Of a DNA stretch of 64,000 nucleotides, positions 11,095 through 22,477 are shown one piece after another; position 1 is the stretch's first letter, and every line of letters starts with the position of its first letter. A model generated the notes under the pieces. It searched no databases. It saw only the letters and a list, made by a program, of their open reading frames with translations, and was not told the origin of the DNA. The stretch covers positions 8,413,747-8,477,746 of the forward strand of contig NW_020954588.1 in assembly GCF_900497805.2 (NCBI RefSeq), read 5' to 3'. The position numbers and the translations under genes are program-made. This stretch comes from Vombatus ursinus. Its lineage: Eukaryota; Chordata; Mammalia; Diprotodontia; Vombatidae.

Positions 11095-11285
11095 TCATGG
11101 TTTTCCTATTATTTGGAATGTCTTCCCCTTACTTGATGAAATCCTACCCATCCTCCAAGGTCCAGATCAAATGCTACCTTTTCCAAGAAGCCTACCCTGA
11201 TTCCCACAAGCTAGAAGTAATTTCTTCATTCTCTATGTTCTCATCAACCCTTTGTTTATACTATTTCTTTGGGATTAATCACATT
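11095..11285 (+). mobile_element. L2 LINE fragment
   Basis: TTTGGAATGTCTTCCCCTTA, CCTCCAAGGTCCAGATCAA, GCTACCTTTTCCAAGAAGCC. Confidence 0.75.
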
Positions 11286-11289
11286 TTTG

Positions 11290-11540
11290 CCTCAGAGTAG
11301 AGTAGTTGAAAGAATGTTAGATTTAGAGTCAGGGAAGACCTAGGTTTGAATCTGCCTCTGTTACTTAGCAGCTCTGTGATCATGGGCAGTTACAACCTCT
11401 CTGAAGCTCAGTCTCTTCATCTGTAAAATGGGGGTGATCTTTGAAACACCCCTTCCACAGGTCTCTTGAGAGGATCAAATGAGATAATGCATGCAGAAGA
11501 CTGCAAACTGTGAAGCCCGGTTTAGGTATCTGTTATTATT
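11290..11540 (+). mobile_element. MIR SINE
   Basis: Near full length: TTTAGAGTCAGGGAAGACCT, AGCAGCTCTGTGATCATGGG, CTTCATCTGTAAAATGGGG, GAGAGGATCAAATGAGATAA. Confidence 0.85.
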
Positions 11541-11679
11541 ACTCACCTCAGTTTCCTTATTAGAGTACAAACATCTTGAGGATGTTGTTTGTCTTCGTAT
11601 TACCCAAAGTGTGTATCAACTAGTGGATAATTTAGGAATATATGCAGAATTGAAAAAAAGGCGGGGGGAAGAAGGGAGC

Positions 11680-11920
11680 TCACATTTACAAAGAATTTTA
11701 GGGTTTGAGTTGCTTTTTTTATTCACAACATTCTTGTTAAGTGTGTTCTATTATTATTATTTTATTATCATTATCATTCCCATTATCCAGATGAGAAAAC
11801 TCAGAGAGGTGAAATAACTCATGCAGGATCATATAGCTAATAAATGTCAGAGCTGGAACTTCAATCCAGATGGTTTGACTCTAAGACCAGTAAATTTTCC
11901 CCTATACTCTGTTGTTTTTT
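11680..11920 (-). mobile_element. MIR SINE
   Basis: A-rich start, (ATT)n, CCAGATGAGAAAACTCAGAG, ATATAGCTAATAAATGTCAG, CCTATACTCTGTTG. Confidence 0.75.
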
Positions 11921-12554
11921 GGGGATGCAAAAGTTATAAGTAAACTACATATGGAGACTATGATGTGTAGGTTTGTTCAGTAACATATTTGTATTCTGGG
12001 CTTCATTTCAATCCCCTCTTCCCTCCTCCCATCTCAAGCCTTCACATTTGTGTCTTTTTTATTAAAGCTTTAATTTACTTATGTTCTGGTATTTTATGGA
12101 GAGAGTCTGACATGAAGGTTTGTTAATGAGATATCACTATGTAAACAAGCTAAGCTTGCTCTAAATATAGAAGAAATGATGGGAAACTGTGAATTAAAAA
12201 GCCCTAATGGAACTGCTGCTTTATTTGGTAACATTATAAGCCATCATAGGAGAACGGGAGGAGATGATAAGGTATCCAATTGATCCAAGTTTATCACATT
12301 TATCAGCATAGACGTGTTCATACCTGTTCACACTGTTTCTCTGCCTCTCTTCCTCTCTCTGTAGCTTAGTTTCTCTCTCTTCTTCCCCACTTTTAGACAC
12401 ACAGTAATCTTTCTCTTGTCTACTTTCTTCCATCTACTTCTAAGCAAAATGTAGATATGTATTTATAATATATCATAGGTATAGTAAACAAATACTTTCA
12501 GAAAATTATTTGAGGATAATCTCCTTGTATTAAATACAGTGCTGTATATTTTTT
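11921..12554. other. intron, mostly unique
   Basis: A short CT-rich stretch at 12340-12430 is the only feature seen. Confidence 0.45.
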
Positions 12555-13080
12555 ATAGTAGCAAAGAGTTGTAAAGTATCTGCCCATTGATTGGAGAATG
12601 GATAAGCAAATTGTGGACACATAAACATAATGGACTATTATTGTGTTGTAAGAAATGATGCATAAGAAGAATACAGAGAAGCATGGAAAGGCTTATGTGA
12701 ACTGATACAAGGTAAAGAAAGTAGAACCAAAAGAGCAACATAACCAATGATCACAACCACAAATGAAAAGAAGAATAATTACAACAAAAGCAAAACTGAA
12801 TGCAATGTGATTATAATGGTCAAGCTTGGTTCTTGGGCAAAAAATAACAAAATTAACTTTCTTCTTTTCTTGCTTGGGTAGGGGGCTATGGGAGTGGAAT
12901 ATCTTGTATATAATGTTGGATTTGCTGAACTGCTTCCACCAGCCCCATTCTCTCTGTCTCTTTCTGTTATAAAGGATGGCTCTTCAGGTGGGAGAGGAGG
13001 AATATTCAAAAATAAAAGCCATGTCAAAATAAAAGATATCAATAAAAATGTAAAAGAAACAAATAAATATACTGTGGTAA
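12555..13080 (+). mobile_element. L1-type LINE 3' untranslated region
   Basis: TCTGCCCATTGATTGGAGAA and GGATAAGCAAATTGTGGACA are the decayed L1 3' block seen also at 32375 and 51247. The copy ends in A-rich sequence with several AATAAAA motifs near 13020-13060. Strongly diverged. Confidence 0.7.
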
Positions 13081-13084
13081 AATT

Positions 13085-13795
13085 CAATGTTTGAATCAAT
13101 TTCAATTTAAGATATTTTTTTCAATGACAGCAACTTAATGATGGTATTAACTATAAGTTACAGGCATTTTCATTTCCCTGGAAGGGGATTCAATATTTTC
13201 ATGGCATGCATGTCAATTATGGTCCTGTGGATTCTTCCTTTTCCACCTCTTCCTTTTCCATGCATGAATCCATCCACTGCACATAAAGTTTTCCAGAAGA
13301 GAATGCCTGGATGCATTGCTATTTTACTAACAGTGCACATGGGACCAATACTAGATTGTGTAATGCAGTTTGTGCAGTCATCCAGAGGAGAATATAGGTA
13401 AACAACCAGTGTGGAAGCAATCACAGGTCACATTCATGTGCATGGAAAATAATTCAAATAGCATCGGAAGCTTTTCCTCACCCCTGTGTGGTCAGAGCCC
13501 CATCATCCCTGTTCTGCAGTCTTCACGGCACTCCCTGACTTTAAAAAGCACTGTTACCTCCCTCCCTCCTACAAAGTTGTGAGTCGCAGGCCTGGCTGTG
13601 CCTTAACTTAATGACCACTTGATAACATTTATAGGGAAGCCTTCTCCCATTGAATATGGGGCCCACTGCTTGGGTTCCCTCTTCATCCACAGGATAGAAA
13701 GTCATTACAGTGAGTGCTTAACCAAATCCATTTGCATTCACAGTGGGTTGGTTTGGAGTGATGGGGGGGTGGACAGCAAACTGCTCACTTTCCTC
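13085..13795. other. repeat-poor intron
   Basis: No repeat family seen. 13090-13420 is non-repetitive and reads like a candidate conserved non-coding stretch, but this is only an impression. Confidence 0.3.
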
Positions 13796-13874
13796 ATCAG
13801 GCAAGGCAGCTCCATTCTTTTCGAAAGCCTAGGTATGCCATGGGGTATGAAGCCATCAGGAGTAAGGCCAAGAG

Positions 13875-13985
13875 GGAGCAAAAATGATCATCTTGTCCAC
13901 CTCCTTCTCTACAGAGAAGGAAATGGAAGCTGAGGCATAGGAAGGTACTTGAACAGAATCTCTCAGTGTTTGAGGCCTCCTGATC
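13875..13985 (-). mobile_element. THER1/MIR-like SINE fragment
   Basis: ATGATCATCTTGTCCACCTC and AAGGAAATGGAAGCTGAGGC, followed by a decayed 3' part. Confidence 0.6.
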
Positions 13986-13989
13986 ATGG

Positions 13990-14405
13990 TGACTGGTTTT
14001 TTTTTTTCTCATATGATGCATTTGCCTCTAGCCTGTAACTAAAAGAGGCTATGCTTTTTAAAAAGGAAAATATCGCCTTTTGAGAAGTGTGCTTTAGATA
14101 TATGTTTAAATAATATCACAGGAATGAGTTATCATGCTTACACATCTCTTCAAGGGTAGGGAATAGATTTTATAAAATGTGACAGATATATTTAGTTTTG
14201 GAAAGTTAGCTGCGTGCCCTAGTGTGGAGAGATGTACTGTCATGTATGGTCTAACCCACTGACATAAACAGGCATTCTGAGTTTCTGTCATTTTTGTCCT
14301 ACTTATTCTGTTTTCCCCAGCAAGTTTCTGAACCTCTTGCCACCTCCTTACTCATCTCAAACACTAAGACAATTCTGCAGCTTCTGAAGCAGGATAAATT
14401 ATTTT
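13990..14405. other. AT-rich intron
   Basis: Nothing recognised. Confidence 0.5.
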
Positions 14406-14502
14406 CAACTCAATAAAACTATGCACCAGATCTGGCTGGCACTCAGCACATGTGCTCAGGACAAGGTAGCTACTTAATAAAGACCTGATTGATTGATTGC
14501 TT
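14406..14502 (+). mobile_element. L2 LINE 3' tail
   Basis: TGGCTGGCACTCAGCACATG, then TACTTAATAAAGACCTGATTG. Confidence 0.65.
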
Positions 14503-14659
14503 GTGCTAAGGACACAAAGATGATAAGAATAACACTCTCACACTCAATGACCTTCTCATGTATTCAGTGGATGAACTGTTTATGTAGAGAAACATATTCC
14601 AAGAAAATATGTGGTAGGATTGAAAGAGATTCAGAAAGTAAGACAGGAGAGGCAATGTT

Positions 14660-14945
14660 TGCCTAGGCAGAGCTGAACTTTCAGTCAAGAAGACCTGAGC
14701 TCAAATCCTGCCCTTGACACAAACTGGTTATGGGACCTCTGAATAAGTCACTTAATCTCTCAGTGTTCTAGGCCACTCTAAGACTATAATCTGCAGAATA
14801 GGTGCCACTTTGCACTGGTGGAGAGAGTTTCTTCATTAGGTTAGCAATGAAATCATGGGTCCAGTCCCTATCCAGATCAAATGAGATAATATTTGTAAAG
14901 CACTTAGCACAGTGCCTGGCACACAACAGGTGCTTAATAAATGTT
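14660..14945 (+). mobile_element. MIR-related SINE with alternative tail
   Basis: SINE head TCAGTCAAGAAGACCTGAGC and GTTATGGGACCTCTGAATAA, then a middle not found in MIR (TCTGCAGAATAGGTGCCACT, TGAAATCATGGGTCCAGTCC), then the MIR end GATAATATTTGTAAAGCACT. The middle block recurs near 15200 and 50570. Confidence 0.65.
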
Positions 14946-15180
14946 GCTTTCCCCCATCTATACTTTCTTTATTCTCATCATGCTGTGCTGGGCACCCTCC
15001 TGCACTCTTCCATCTTCCACCTTTTCAGTTTCCTTTGGTGTATTGTCTTTCCCCACTAGATTTTAAGCTCCTTGAGAGCAGGGACCATCTTTCTTTTTCG
15101 TATTTTTATCCCCTGTGCTTAACTCAGTGCCTGGTACATGGTAGGTACTCAATAAATGGTTATTGTATCCTATTGTATCT
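14946..15180 (+). mobile_element. L2 LINE 3' end
   Basis: TTTAAGCTCCTTGAGAGCAG, TGCCTGGTACATGGTAGGTA, CTCAATAAATGGTTATTG. Confidence 0.85.
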
Positions 15181-15194
15181 ACCAGGAGTTACAG

Positions 15195-15285
15195 AAGTTT
15201 TGCTGACCTGCATGGTGGAACGTTTCCATACCAAGTATTCCACTTACTGATGAAATCATAGGTCCAGATGGGAGGGAAAAAAAAG
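15195..15285 (+). mobile_element. SINE tail fragment
   Basis: GCTGACCTGCATGGTGGAAC and GATGAAATCATAGGTCCAGA repeat the middle block of the SINE at 14660. Confidence 0.5.
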
Positions 15286-15454
15286 CATTATTGAAGCCTT
15301 AATACTATTGGGATATAGGTCTATTTGGACTGTTTTTCCATAATATGACTTGTAATGGTGGGAACTAGCTAAGATTTCAGAATGAAATAGGATCTCCCCT
15401 TCCCAATGGAATGCCAAAGATGAGTGAATTGGGACCTGCCAAGACTTTTAGTTT

Positions 15455-15540
15455 CCTTTCTGACAGTCTCTTGTTTTTTGTATTCCCCATAGCATCTATT
15501 AGGCACTCAATAAATATTTTCTGAATGAAGGAATGAGTGA
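15455..15540 (+). mobile_element. L2 LINE 3' tail
   Basis: TTGTATTCCCCATAGCATCT and GCACTCAATAAATATTTTCT. Confidence 0.7.
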
Positions 15541-16203
15541 ATTTTGGCAACCAGAAAGGAACCTAAAGATCAAAAGAAATCCATTGGGATGAAAAAAATG
15601 TTATTTTAAGAAAGAAAAAGGGATACCTCTGGACATTCTAGAACCTAAAGGTTAACTCCAGGATTCAGAAAAACTGGAAGAAAATCACAATGATAATCAA
15701 TCTGCAAGTATCTCCAAGAAAATAGGGGACAGTTGTAAAAAAGAGAATTTCTGGTCTAGGAGTGGAATCTCTTCTTAAGGTAAAGTAGCAAGCTTTTGAG
15801 GTGGAAGGGAAGCTACACATGGAGTCAGTTTTTGAGCACTGCAGTCCTTTCGCTCTGTCTTACATGAGAGATCTTTCAATTAATTCATAAAAAATGACAT
15901 CTAATGCTGGGGAGGTCAGCAGCCTTATTAGCCCTGAATGATATGGATGGGACCGAGCAGTGCCAAGGGTGGCAGGTGGCAAGATTAAGGCTAAGGTGGA
16001 GGAAGAAGAAAAAAGAGAAAAGAAAAACAAAAAAAGAGCCCAAAGGTCAAAGAAGAAAGAAGGTGGGAGTGAGAAGGGAAAAGGAGAGAGAAAGAAAGAA
16101 AATGAAGATGGGTAGATACAGTAGAGTGTGGCAGAGAGCAATCATTAGTGCTTTCTTCATCACAGCTCAATCAATGCCTTTAATAGGCCTATTATTGAAC
16201 TAG
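15541..16203. other. intron with purine-rich tract
   Basis: Mostly unique. 15995-16110 is a strongly purine-biased (A/G) tract with few pyrimidines. Confidence 0.6.
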
Positions 16204-16205
16204 AC

Positions 16206-16425
16206 CACTGGTTCTCAAACTTTTTGCTCTTAAGCCCCTTTAATAATTTGAATAATTGAGGACCCCCTAAAATTTTTGTTTATGTTGGCTATATCTATTG
16301 ATATTCACTATATTAGAAATCAAAACATCTTTGTATTATTACAAAAAGTTGTGACTCTGTGGACTGCCTGAAAAGGTCTTGGGGACCCCCAAATGAGTCC
16401 ATGGACCATGCTGACCAAGGCCACA
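16206..16425. mobile_element. hAT-type MITE
   Basis: Starts CACTGGTTCTCAAACTTTTT and includes ATATCTATTGATATTCAC, TATTAGAAATCAAAAC and TCTTGGGGACCCCCAAATGA. This closely resembles a mammal-wide Charlie-type element whose ends read CAGTGGTTCTCAAA and whose body ends in GGGGACCCCC. Confidence 0.7.
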
Positions 16426-16734
16426 GGGAATAAGGAGAAAAATGGGGATGAATGGATTCATGGAAGGGAAGCTTCAAGGCTGTTGGGATGGTATACCCAG
16501 AGAATGGGTACACAATATTACTATTAGCATCTGTAAGGATGAATCCTGAATTTGTGGAGATTTAGGATGTTCGTGAATGCTTTTCTTCATGGCATATCCA
16601 CTCACTGAACCCAGGGTCTACATCTTACTTACCCTTAGTATCCATCCCAGAGCTCTGCACTTTTCCTTATACTTAATAATTGTTTATTGAATATTGAATT
16701 GGAAGGATAGTCATCAAGGTTGAAATTCCCATAT

Positions 16735-16925
16735 GTTGGAACTTAAAGGGATCTCAGAGACCAGATCATCCAAACACTTAATTTTACAGATGAGGAAAGT
16801 GAGGCTTAGTCAGAGAGGGGCAATGAAGTGCTTGAGGTCCCATATTTAGTAAGTAGCAAAGTCAGGATTTGAACTCAGGTCCACTGACCTGTTCTATCCA
16901 AGGTTCTACTTCATCATGTGCTTAG
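16735..16925 (-). mobile_element. THER1-like SINE
   Basis: GTTGGAACTTAAAGGGATCT, CAGATGAGGAAAGTGAGGCT, GATTTGAACTCAGGTCCAC. Confidence 0.8.
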
Positions 16926-17261
16926 TGGACCACAAACTGGAGAGGAGAATAGTAGGTACCAAAGATTAACAAATAGCACCAAATAAAATTATCTCAAGGC
17001 AAGTGTTTCATAACCAGGAATGCTAACAGGGATGTATAACTGAGATTTTATGACAGGGAGTGCTAATATTTGTATATGTATACGTGTGTGTTTGCAAACA
17101 TGGTACACATGTAAATGTAAAATAAAGTTTGTTTACAGTAACATGCCTCTCTATGAATGTTCACAAGAGACTTAATGAAAAAGAGGTTTTCCTCTGCATT
17201 TAAGCCAGTCAAATGCATTTAGCCAGGCTACCATGATTCCAGCCAAGAACTATTGTATTCT

Positions 17262-17503
17262 GTTGTTGTTCAGTCATTTCAGTTGTGTTTGACCCTTCAT
17301 GATCTTATTTGGAGTTTTTCTTGGCAAAAATACTGGAGTGGTTTGCCATTTCCTTCTCCAGCTCATTTTATAGGTGAGGAAACTGAGGCAAAGATAGTTA
17401 AGTAACTTGCCCAGGGTCACATAACTAGTAAGTGTCTGAGGCCATTTTTTAACTCAGGTGTTCCTGACCCAGTGTACTATCCACTATGCCAGCTAGCTGC
17501 TCC
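17262..17503 (-). mobile_element. MAR1-like SINE, full length
   Basis: Complete minus copy from GTTGTTGTTCAGTCATTTCA through TTCTTGGCAAAAATACTGGA and CTTGCCCAGGGTCACATAAC to CTATCCACTATGCCAGCTAG. Confidence 0.9.
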
Positions 17504-17509
17504 AACATA

Positions 17510-17855
17510 TTATGAGGGTGGAACATTGTTTATATGTTCAGACTCGTTATGTGTTGGTTTATTTACTGGGCTGATTTTTTTCCCCTTTGAAACTATTTTT
17601 GTGTGTCAAGGAGAGCCATTGGAAAGAGGATTGGGTATATATTGAAATGAAGATGACATAAAACCAAAATATACTAATTTAAAAAAATGAGAGAGGGAAT
17701 AGATCTCCCAAGGTCCTAAGATTCTATTGGTTTGGGATGCAGAAACTCTCTTTTTTTCTCATCATGGGATGAGACTGATGTTCTCAGATAAAGAAACACA
17801 GTATTTCTTTCTGAGCTGATTTCCCACTATTTGCCTTCATGTTGTCTGTATTATA
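17510..17855. other. intron, unique
   Basis: Nothing recognised. Confidence 0.45.
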
Positions 17856-17859
17856 ACCA

Positions 17860-18262
17860 AATGAACCTAGCTACTTATCTTTCTCTGTACTCTCCCACCT
17901 CTATACATTTGCATGGGCCACACCCATGCTGGTTATTCCTTTCAGATTGCATCTCCTCCACATCTCCACCTACTGAAATCCTACCCTGCCTTCAGTGCCA
18001 AGGTCAGGTGTTGCCCCTTTCATGCTTCCCATTGGCTGAAAAGTGATCTTTCTTTTATCACCATTCTGTAAAGCACTTGGTCTGGATCTCTCCTCGGCCC
18101 CGCCCTACCTTTCAGTGAAGATTGTACATATAGCAAAAGCATCCCCTTATTATAAAAGATTGCAAGTTTGTTGGTGTCAAGCACTACTGCTTTTCATTTT
18201 TGTACCCCACCTCTAAGCACAAAGCAATTGCTTAAAAAATGTTGGTTGAAGTGATTTGTTGA
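17860..18262 (+). mobile_element. L2 LINE 3' end
   Basis: Decayed L2: GAAATCCTACCCTGCCTTCA, a central C/T-rich block, AAGATTGCAAGTTTGTTGG, and the tail CAAAGCAATTGCTTAAAAAA. Confidence 0.65.
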
Positions 18263-18739
18263 GAGTGACATGCATGTGAAACGATGGACAGTGTGGGTAT
18301 CCTATTCTCAAATGTAACTCACACATCTTTCCTTTCCATTAGCAAGTGAGAAGCTACAAACATACAAAGTGACATGGATTATCAGGCGCAATCATACTAT
18401 TAGGAAGCTTTGCTGAACTGTTTTTGAGGCATATGCTTTGTAAGGGGTTGTGTTTGTTGGGAAGCGTATATTGTGTCAAAATAAAACATGTCAATTGATA
18501 AAGTGACAAAAACCAAAGGGTTAAAAATAGATGATCATCTCTTTGCACCTCGTACACAGGAAACTTATTTACTAAAATAAGTCACTCAATTTAATCAAGT
18601 AGCACAGTTTGCATTTCATTTAAAAACTACTCTTGACTCGTTGTTGGAGGGCCTAGACAAAAAGTCCATACACTCCATTTTTCTTGGAATGAAGATGCCT
18701 CATTTTTGCCATCGACTTTGCCTATTAAAAACTGACCAC
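18263..18739. other. intron, unique
   Basis: No repeat recognised. 18590-18735 is non-repetitive. Confidence 0.4.
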
Positions 18740-18744
18740 TAAGT

Positions 18745-18955
18745 CCAGGTGTTCTTAACGTTTTTAGTATCATGGAGCGTTTGTGCAGTCTGGCAAAGCC
18801 TATGGATCCCTTCTTAGAACAATGTTTTTAAACATATAAAATAAAATACATAGGATTGTAAAGGAAACTAATTATGTTGAAATAGTTATCAATTTTTATT
18901 TAAAACCACTGGTTCATGGACCCCCAAGTTAAGAACCTTTGGTCCAGTGATTAAA
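18745..18955 (+). mobile_element. hAT-like MITE, family A (copy 1)
   Basis: GGTGTTCTTAACGTTTTTAG, GCAGTCTGGCAAAGCCTATGG, AACATATAAAATAAAATACA, and the end GGACCCCCAAGTTAAGAACC. Its ends are inverted (GTTCTTAAC / GTTAAGAAC). Further copies lie at 34190 (reversed) and 39805. Confidence 0.75.
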
Positions 18956-18961
18956 AAGTTC

Positions 18962-19090
18962 ATGTGATCAGTCAACCAATCAATATCTATTAAACATCTA
19001 CTACACACCCAAAATCATTTCTGGAATACCAGAAAAGAAAAAGACATTCTCTTTGCACTAAAGAAATTTATGATTAATCCTTAAGAAATT
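18962..19090 (-). mobile_element. L2 LINE 3' tail, minus orientation
   Basis: CAACCAATCAATATCTATTA, ACATCTACTACACACCC, then a decayed CTCTTTGCACTAAAGAAATT. Confidence 0.55.
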
Positions 19091-19484
19091 GAGCCCCAGA
19101 TAAATATTTAATTATTCTTCTACTACCTCTTGGGTCCATTTGTCCAGAAGTAGTACCTCATAATGTATCTCTCAAGTAGACCTCATTGCTTTATTCACAG
19201 TAAGGATATCATGGTCTTTGGAGAACTCCCCTGCCATCTACTCCCTGCCCCTCAGCCCTCAGGGTTGTCTGCGTCCTTAAAAAATGGCCAGGCTGAGAAA
19301 TCATGTCAGTTAGATCTAAGGTCCCCATCTACTATTTCCCACTCTACAGAAAAGCAACATTGATTTTCCCATGATTCCAATGTGCATTTGCCTGGTATTA
19401 TACTCTTTTCAATGTTCATGGTACCACCTCTTATATGGTATGGCACAGAACAATATTTTTTCTTTGCGCAAAGTTGACACCCAC
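19091..19484. other. intron next to the exon, unique
   Basis: No repeat recognised in the 390 bp beyond the donor site. Confidence 0.5.
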
Positions 19485-19638
19485 CTGATTTGAAGCCATG
19501 TCAGCATTGGTGTGGTTCCTCCCCCAAATATCCAGACTGTGAAGAAGACGATAAGTAGAGTGGTTGTGAACATCATTTGTTTGGGCTCAGATTCGGTGTC
19601 CCGAATAGCTAAGGCAAATGCTATTGCTCCCCGTAGAC
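19485..19638 (-). CDS. SLC9A9: SLC9A9 (NHE9) internal coding exon, [10 protein letters not shown] segment
   Basis: A 154-bp minus-strand exon: 2 nt completing a Gly codon, 50 whole codons, then 2 nt opening an Arg codon. It reads (G)[18 protein letters not shown], continues [19 protein letters not shown], and ends [13 protein letters not shown](R). This matches NHE9/SLC9A9, the organellar (endosomal) Na+(K+)/H+ exchanger of the CPA1 family. Human NHE9 as I remember it differs only conservatively (N/D, Q/E, L/I, V/I). GLRGAIAF is the conserved motif near the ion-transport core, equivalent to NHE1's GGLRGAIAF, and the exon also encodes the last membrane helices before the cytoplasmic tail. The acceptor is a T-rich tract ending TTTGAAG at 19639-19645; the donor is GTGGGT at 19484-19479. 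The start phase fits the previous exon at 40581 exactly. The frame is open, so this is not a pseudogene copy. Confidence 0.96.
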
Positions 19639-19645
19639 CTTCAAA

Positions 19646-20020
19646 GGAAAAAAGTCAGACGAGAGAACTCTATCAGTCCATTGTCATCTCACTTTTTGGG
19701 GATGACTTCCATGTTGCAATCTACAAGCCAAAAACCTGTGCAATAAAACAGCAAAGATTTCTGCCCACATAACATGCTATGTGTCTGGATAGCTGAACTT
19801 TTTAATTTTTAAAAATGGCATTTAAAAGTACTCCATCAGTGGGTACACATCAGGTGGTCAATCCTCTGAATATATTTTTGCACCTTTGAGAATTTAACTT
19901 GCTAAATGGAACATGCACCTGTGCATTCAAGTCACCATAATGAATTATGTTCCATACTGTTATTTTAAAGAACTATCTTTTTAAGACTTCAAATAAAAGT
20001 GACTTCTGGTACTATAACAA
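19646..20020. other. intron flanking the exon, unique
   Basis: No repeat recognised. Non-repetitive sequence lies directly upstream (gene sense) of the acceptor. Confidence 0.4.
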
Positions 20021-20021
20021 G

Positions 20022-20335
20022 AGGTAACATTTATATAGCACTTTACTATGTGTAGGACAGGGAGTAGCTAGATGGGCACAGTGGATAGAGCGCTGGCCTG
20101 GAGTCAGGAAGACTCTTATTCCTGAGTTTAAATCTGGCCTTACTAGTCACGTGACCCTGGGCAAGTCACTTAATCCTCTTTGCCTCAGTTCCTTTTCTGT
20201 AAAGTGGGGACACACCAGAGAAGGAAACAGCAAACCACCCCAATATCTTAACCCCAGTTGTTCATGACTGAATGCCAAAAATGTGCAAGGCACTCTGTTA
20301 AGTGTTTTACAATTATCATCTCATTTGATGCATTA
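20022..20335 (-). mobile_element. MIR SINE split by a MAR1-like SINE
   Basis: The left part, ACATTTATATAGCACTTTAC, runs to about 20055. The right part from about 20278 resumes TGTGCAAGGCACTCTGTTAA, GTGTTTTACAATTATCATCT. The two parts join to one minus MIR when the intervening SINE is removed. Confidence 0.8.
20058..20277 (+). mobile_element. MAR1-like SINE inserted in MIR
   Basis: GAGTAGCTAGATGGGCACAG, TGGATAGAGCGCTGGCCTGG, GTGACCCTGGGCAAGTCACT, AAACAGCAAACCACCCCAA, TTGTTCATGACTGAATGCC. Confidence 0.85.
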
Positions 20336-20339
20336 ATGA

Positions 20340-20905
20340 AAATGAAAATTCATGCTCTGAGACCAGACCAGGCTTGTAGTTATGATAGTGTCTTTCCTTT
20401 CTCCTGTTTTCTCCGAGCAGAAAGGTGACTTTGGCTTTAAGTTCCATTATAATCTTCTACACTTTGCTTAAATATGTTGGAAATTACTTGATATTGCTTG
20501 AAAATTACATGACCATTAATGATAATATTTGTCCAAGCTTTTATTGTGCATGGGGAGAGATTGAGAGAGGAGGAGTTGGCCTGTGGGAAAAGAGATTTCC
20601 TGGTCTTATTCTGGGGCAGAAGACAAATGGATTGGAGAGAGGATTTTCACACTTCTGGTAATTTTTGAGAATATCCCAGAACACCAGACCGACTTCCTTT
20701 GAACCTGAGGAGAGAACATTTCTAAGAATATGAGCCAGAGGGCTAGGGACTGGTGTGATTGTCCCTGAGAGCACCTGAGAGGCACTACTCACACCCTGAA
20801 TCAGACTTAACAGTGCTGACAGTATTTTCCTTGTACTTACTGCCTTCTCTCTGTATCAATTCATACAAATCTTCGATGTGTCTCTGAGTTTCTCGTATTG
20901 GTCAT
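20340..20905. other. intron, unique
   Basis: No repeat or splice-flanked coding frame recognised. Confidence 0.45.
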
Positions 20906-20918
20906 GATATTTCCTTAC

Positions 20919-21042
20919 ATTCTTTAAGTGACTTGCCTAGTGTCACACAGCTAGTAAGTGTTATGTGTCTGAGGCTGGGTTTGATTTCAGGTCCTCCTGA
21001 ATCCAGGGCCGGTACTCTATCCACTGCACCACCTAGGTGCCC
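20919..21042 (-). mobile_element. WSINE1/MIR-type SINE with 12-bp target duplication
   Basis: TTTAAGTGACTTGCCTAGTG, CACACAGCTAGTAAGTGTTA, TCTATCCACTGCACCACCTA. It is flanked by perfect ATATTTCCTTAC copies at 20907-20918 and 21043-21054. Confidence 0.9.
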
Positions 21043-21452
21043 ATATTTCCTTACGTTTTTGTGGTATAACTATTTGTCAATCCTCCAGCCAATGGACACC
21101 TACTTTTTTTTCTAATGATTTTTTCTTTTCTTACCACAAAAATTTCTGCTGAAAATATTATTGTATATATGAAACTTTTCTATTTGTTTGACCTTTTGGG
21201 GACTATATCCATTAATGAGATTGCTGAGTCTAAGAAACTGAACAGTTCTGTGACTTTTCTAGAAAAATTATTGAACCAATTCACAGTATAGAAAACAATC
21301 CAGAGGGTTAGAAAAGTGACGTACAATTTATTTAACTGGAAAGAAGCAAAGCTTCCAGAATTTGCTTCAACAGTCTGTTTGTATGCCTGTCTTTGCACAG
21401 TCCCCTCAAAATGGATTATTTCTGTTAGTTTATCATCTTTGTCATGATTTTG

Positions 21453-21703
21453 TTTAGTTGTTCATGTTGTTATGTTGTGTCTGACTCTCCATGATCCCAT
21501 TTGAGGATTTTTTGGCAAAGATACTGGAGTGATTTGCCATTGCCTTCTCCAGCTCATTTTACAGATGAGGAAACTGAGGAAATAGGGTTAAGTGATTAAC
21601 CTAGGGGCACACAGCTAGTGAATGTGTGAGGCTGGATTTAAACTAATGTCTTCCTGACTCCAGGACTGAAGCATTATCTACTACACCACCAAGTTGCCCC
21701 CAC
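21453..21703 (-). mobile_element. MAR1-like SINE, full length
   Basis: GTTGTTCATGTTGTTATG, CTCCATGATCCCATTTGAGG, CAGATGAGGAAACTGAGGAA, CTACTACACCACCAAGTTGC. Confidence 0.9.
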
Positions 21704-21704
21704 C

Positions 21705-22475
21705 TCTGTCATATCCTCATCTATAAAGATTAGGAAACTTGAGATTCAGAGAAATTATTTACAAATAAAAGTATACCGCGACAGAAAAATGAAGCAAACA
21801 AATATTAGGCTACTTTTGAATGCCCTGGTTTTAACATAAGGTACTTGAATCCCATGTGTACTAGAATTTGGTTAGTTCACTTGCGATATGTAGGGTAAAT
21901 CATTCATCTCAAGAGTAAGCTGTGAAAGTTAGGCCTGTAAGTATCCTTTTCTTCGTTATTTTGTTTGAAGTATTTCACAAATGTACATGCACCAAATAAA
22001 AATGAGAGATAATATAAGAGTTCTGGAATAAAAAAGAATCAATATTTTTTTGCCACATTTAGAGAATACAAGAGGCTCATTTCTCTTTAGTGAGAATTAT
22101 GTAAATGAAGAGAAAGATTCAGAGGGTTAAACAAGTGATATCTAATGTAATTTGCTGGGGGAGAAAGCTCCCAATGGAAGGAGGACCATGACCCCTATTT
22201 ACAAATTACCTCCAAGGAAAAATGAAAGAAGGAAATTATTCTCAGTCTTCTTAGCTGAAAGGAAACAGAAATGGCTTGAAGATATGGAAGGCAAAATTTG
22301 GACTCATTATTAATCAAAAATTCTTATCTATCAGAGTTCCTGGATATTTGAGATCACAATGAGGGTATTCCATCACCAGAAATAAACACATCAGATAACA
22401 TCACCAATGCCTCAGAGTTCCAAGGTACATTTCATCAAAGGGTCTTGCAAAATATTAATTTATTCTTACAGTTCT
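21705..22475. other. intron, mostly unique
   Basis: A short decayed MIR-like piece lies at about 21715-21760. Otherwise nothing is recognised. Confidence 0.45.
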
Positions 22476-22477
22476 CT

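Larger units (their letters stand above)
1..19484 (-). other. SLC9A9: SLC9A9 intron, downstream of the last visible exon (open-ended)
   Basis: This is intronic sequence 3' of the exon at 19485-19638 in gene orientation, starting with a GTGGGT donor. At least 19,484 bp lie here and the next acceptor was not found. Human NHE9 continues after this point with a cytoplasmic tail that I recall as beginning VGVDLDENLK. I looked for that and for the later WYSFDHKYLKP segment on the minus strand and saw neither, so the remaining exons probably lie beyond position 1. The contents are interspersed repeats and unique intron, listed separately. Confidence 0.85.
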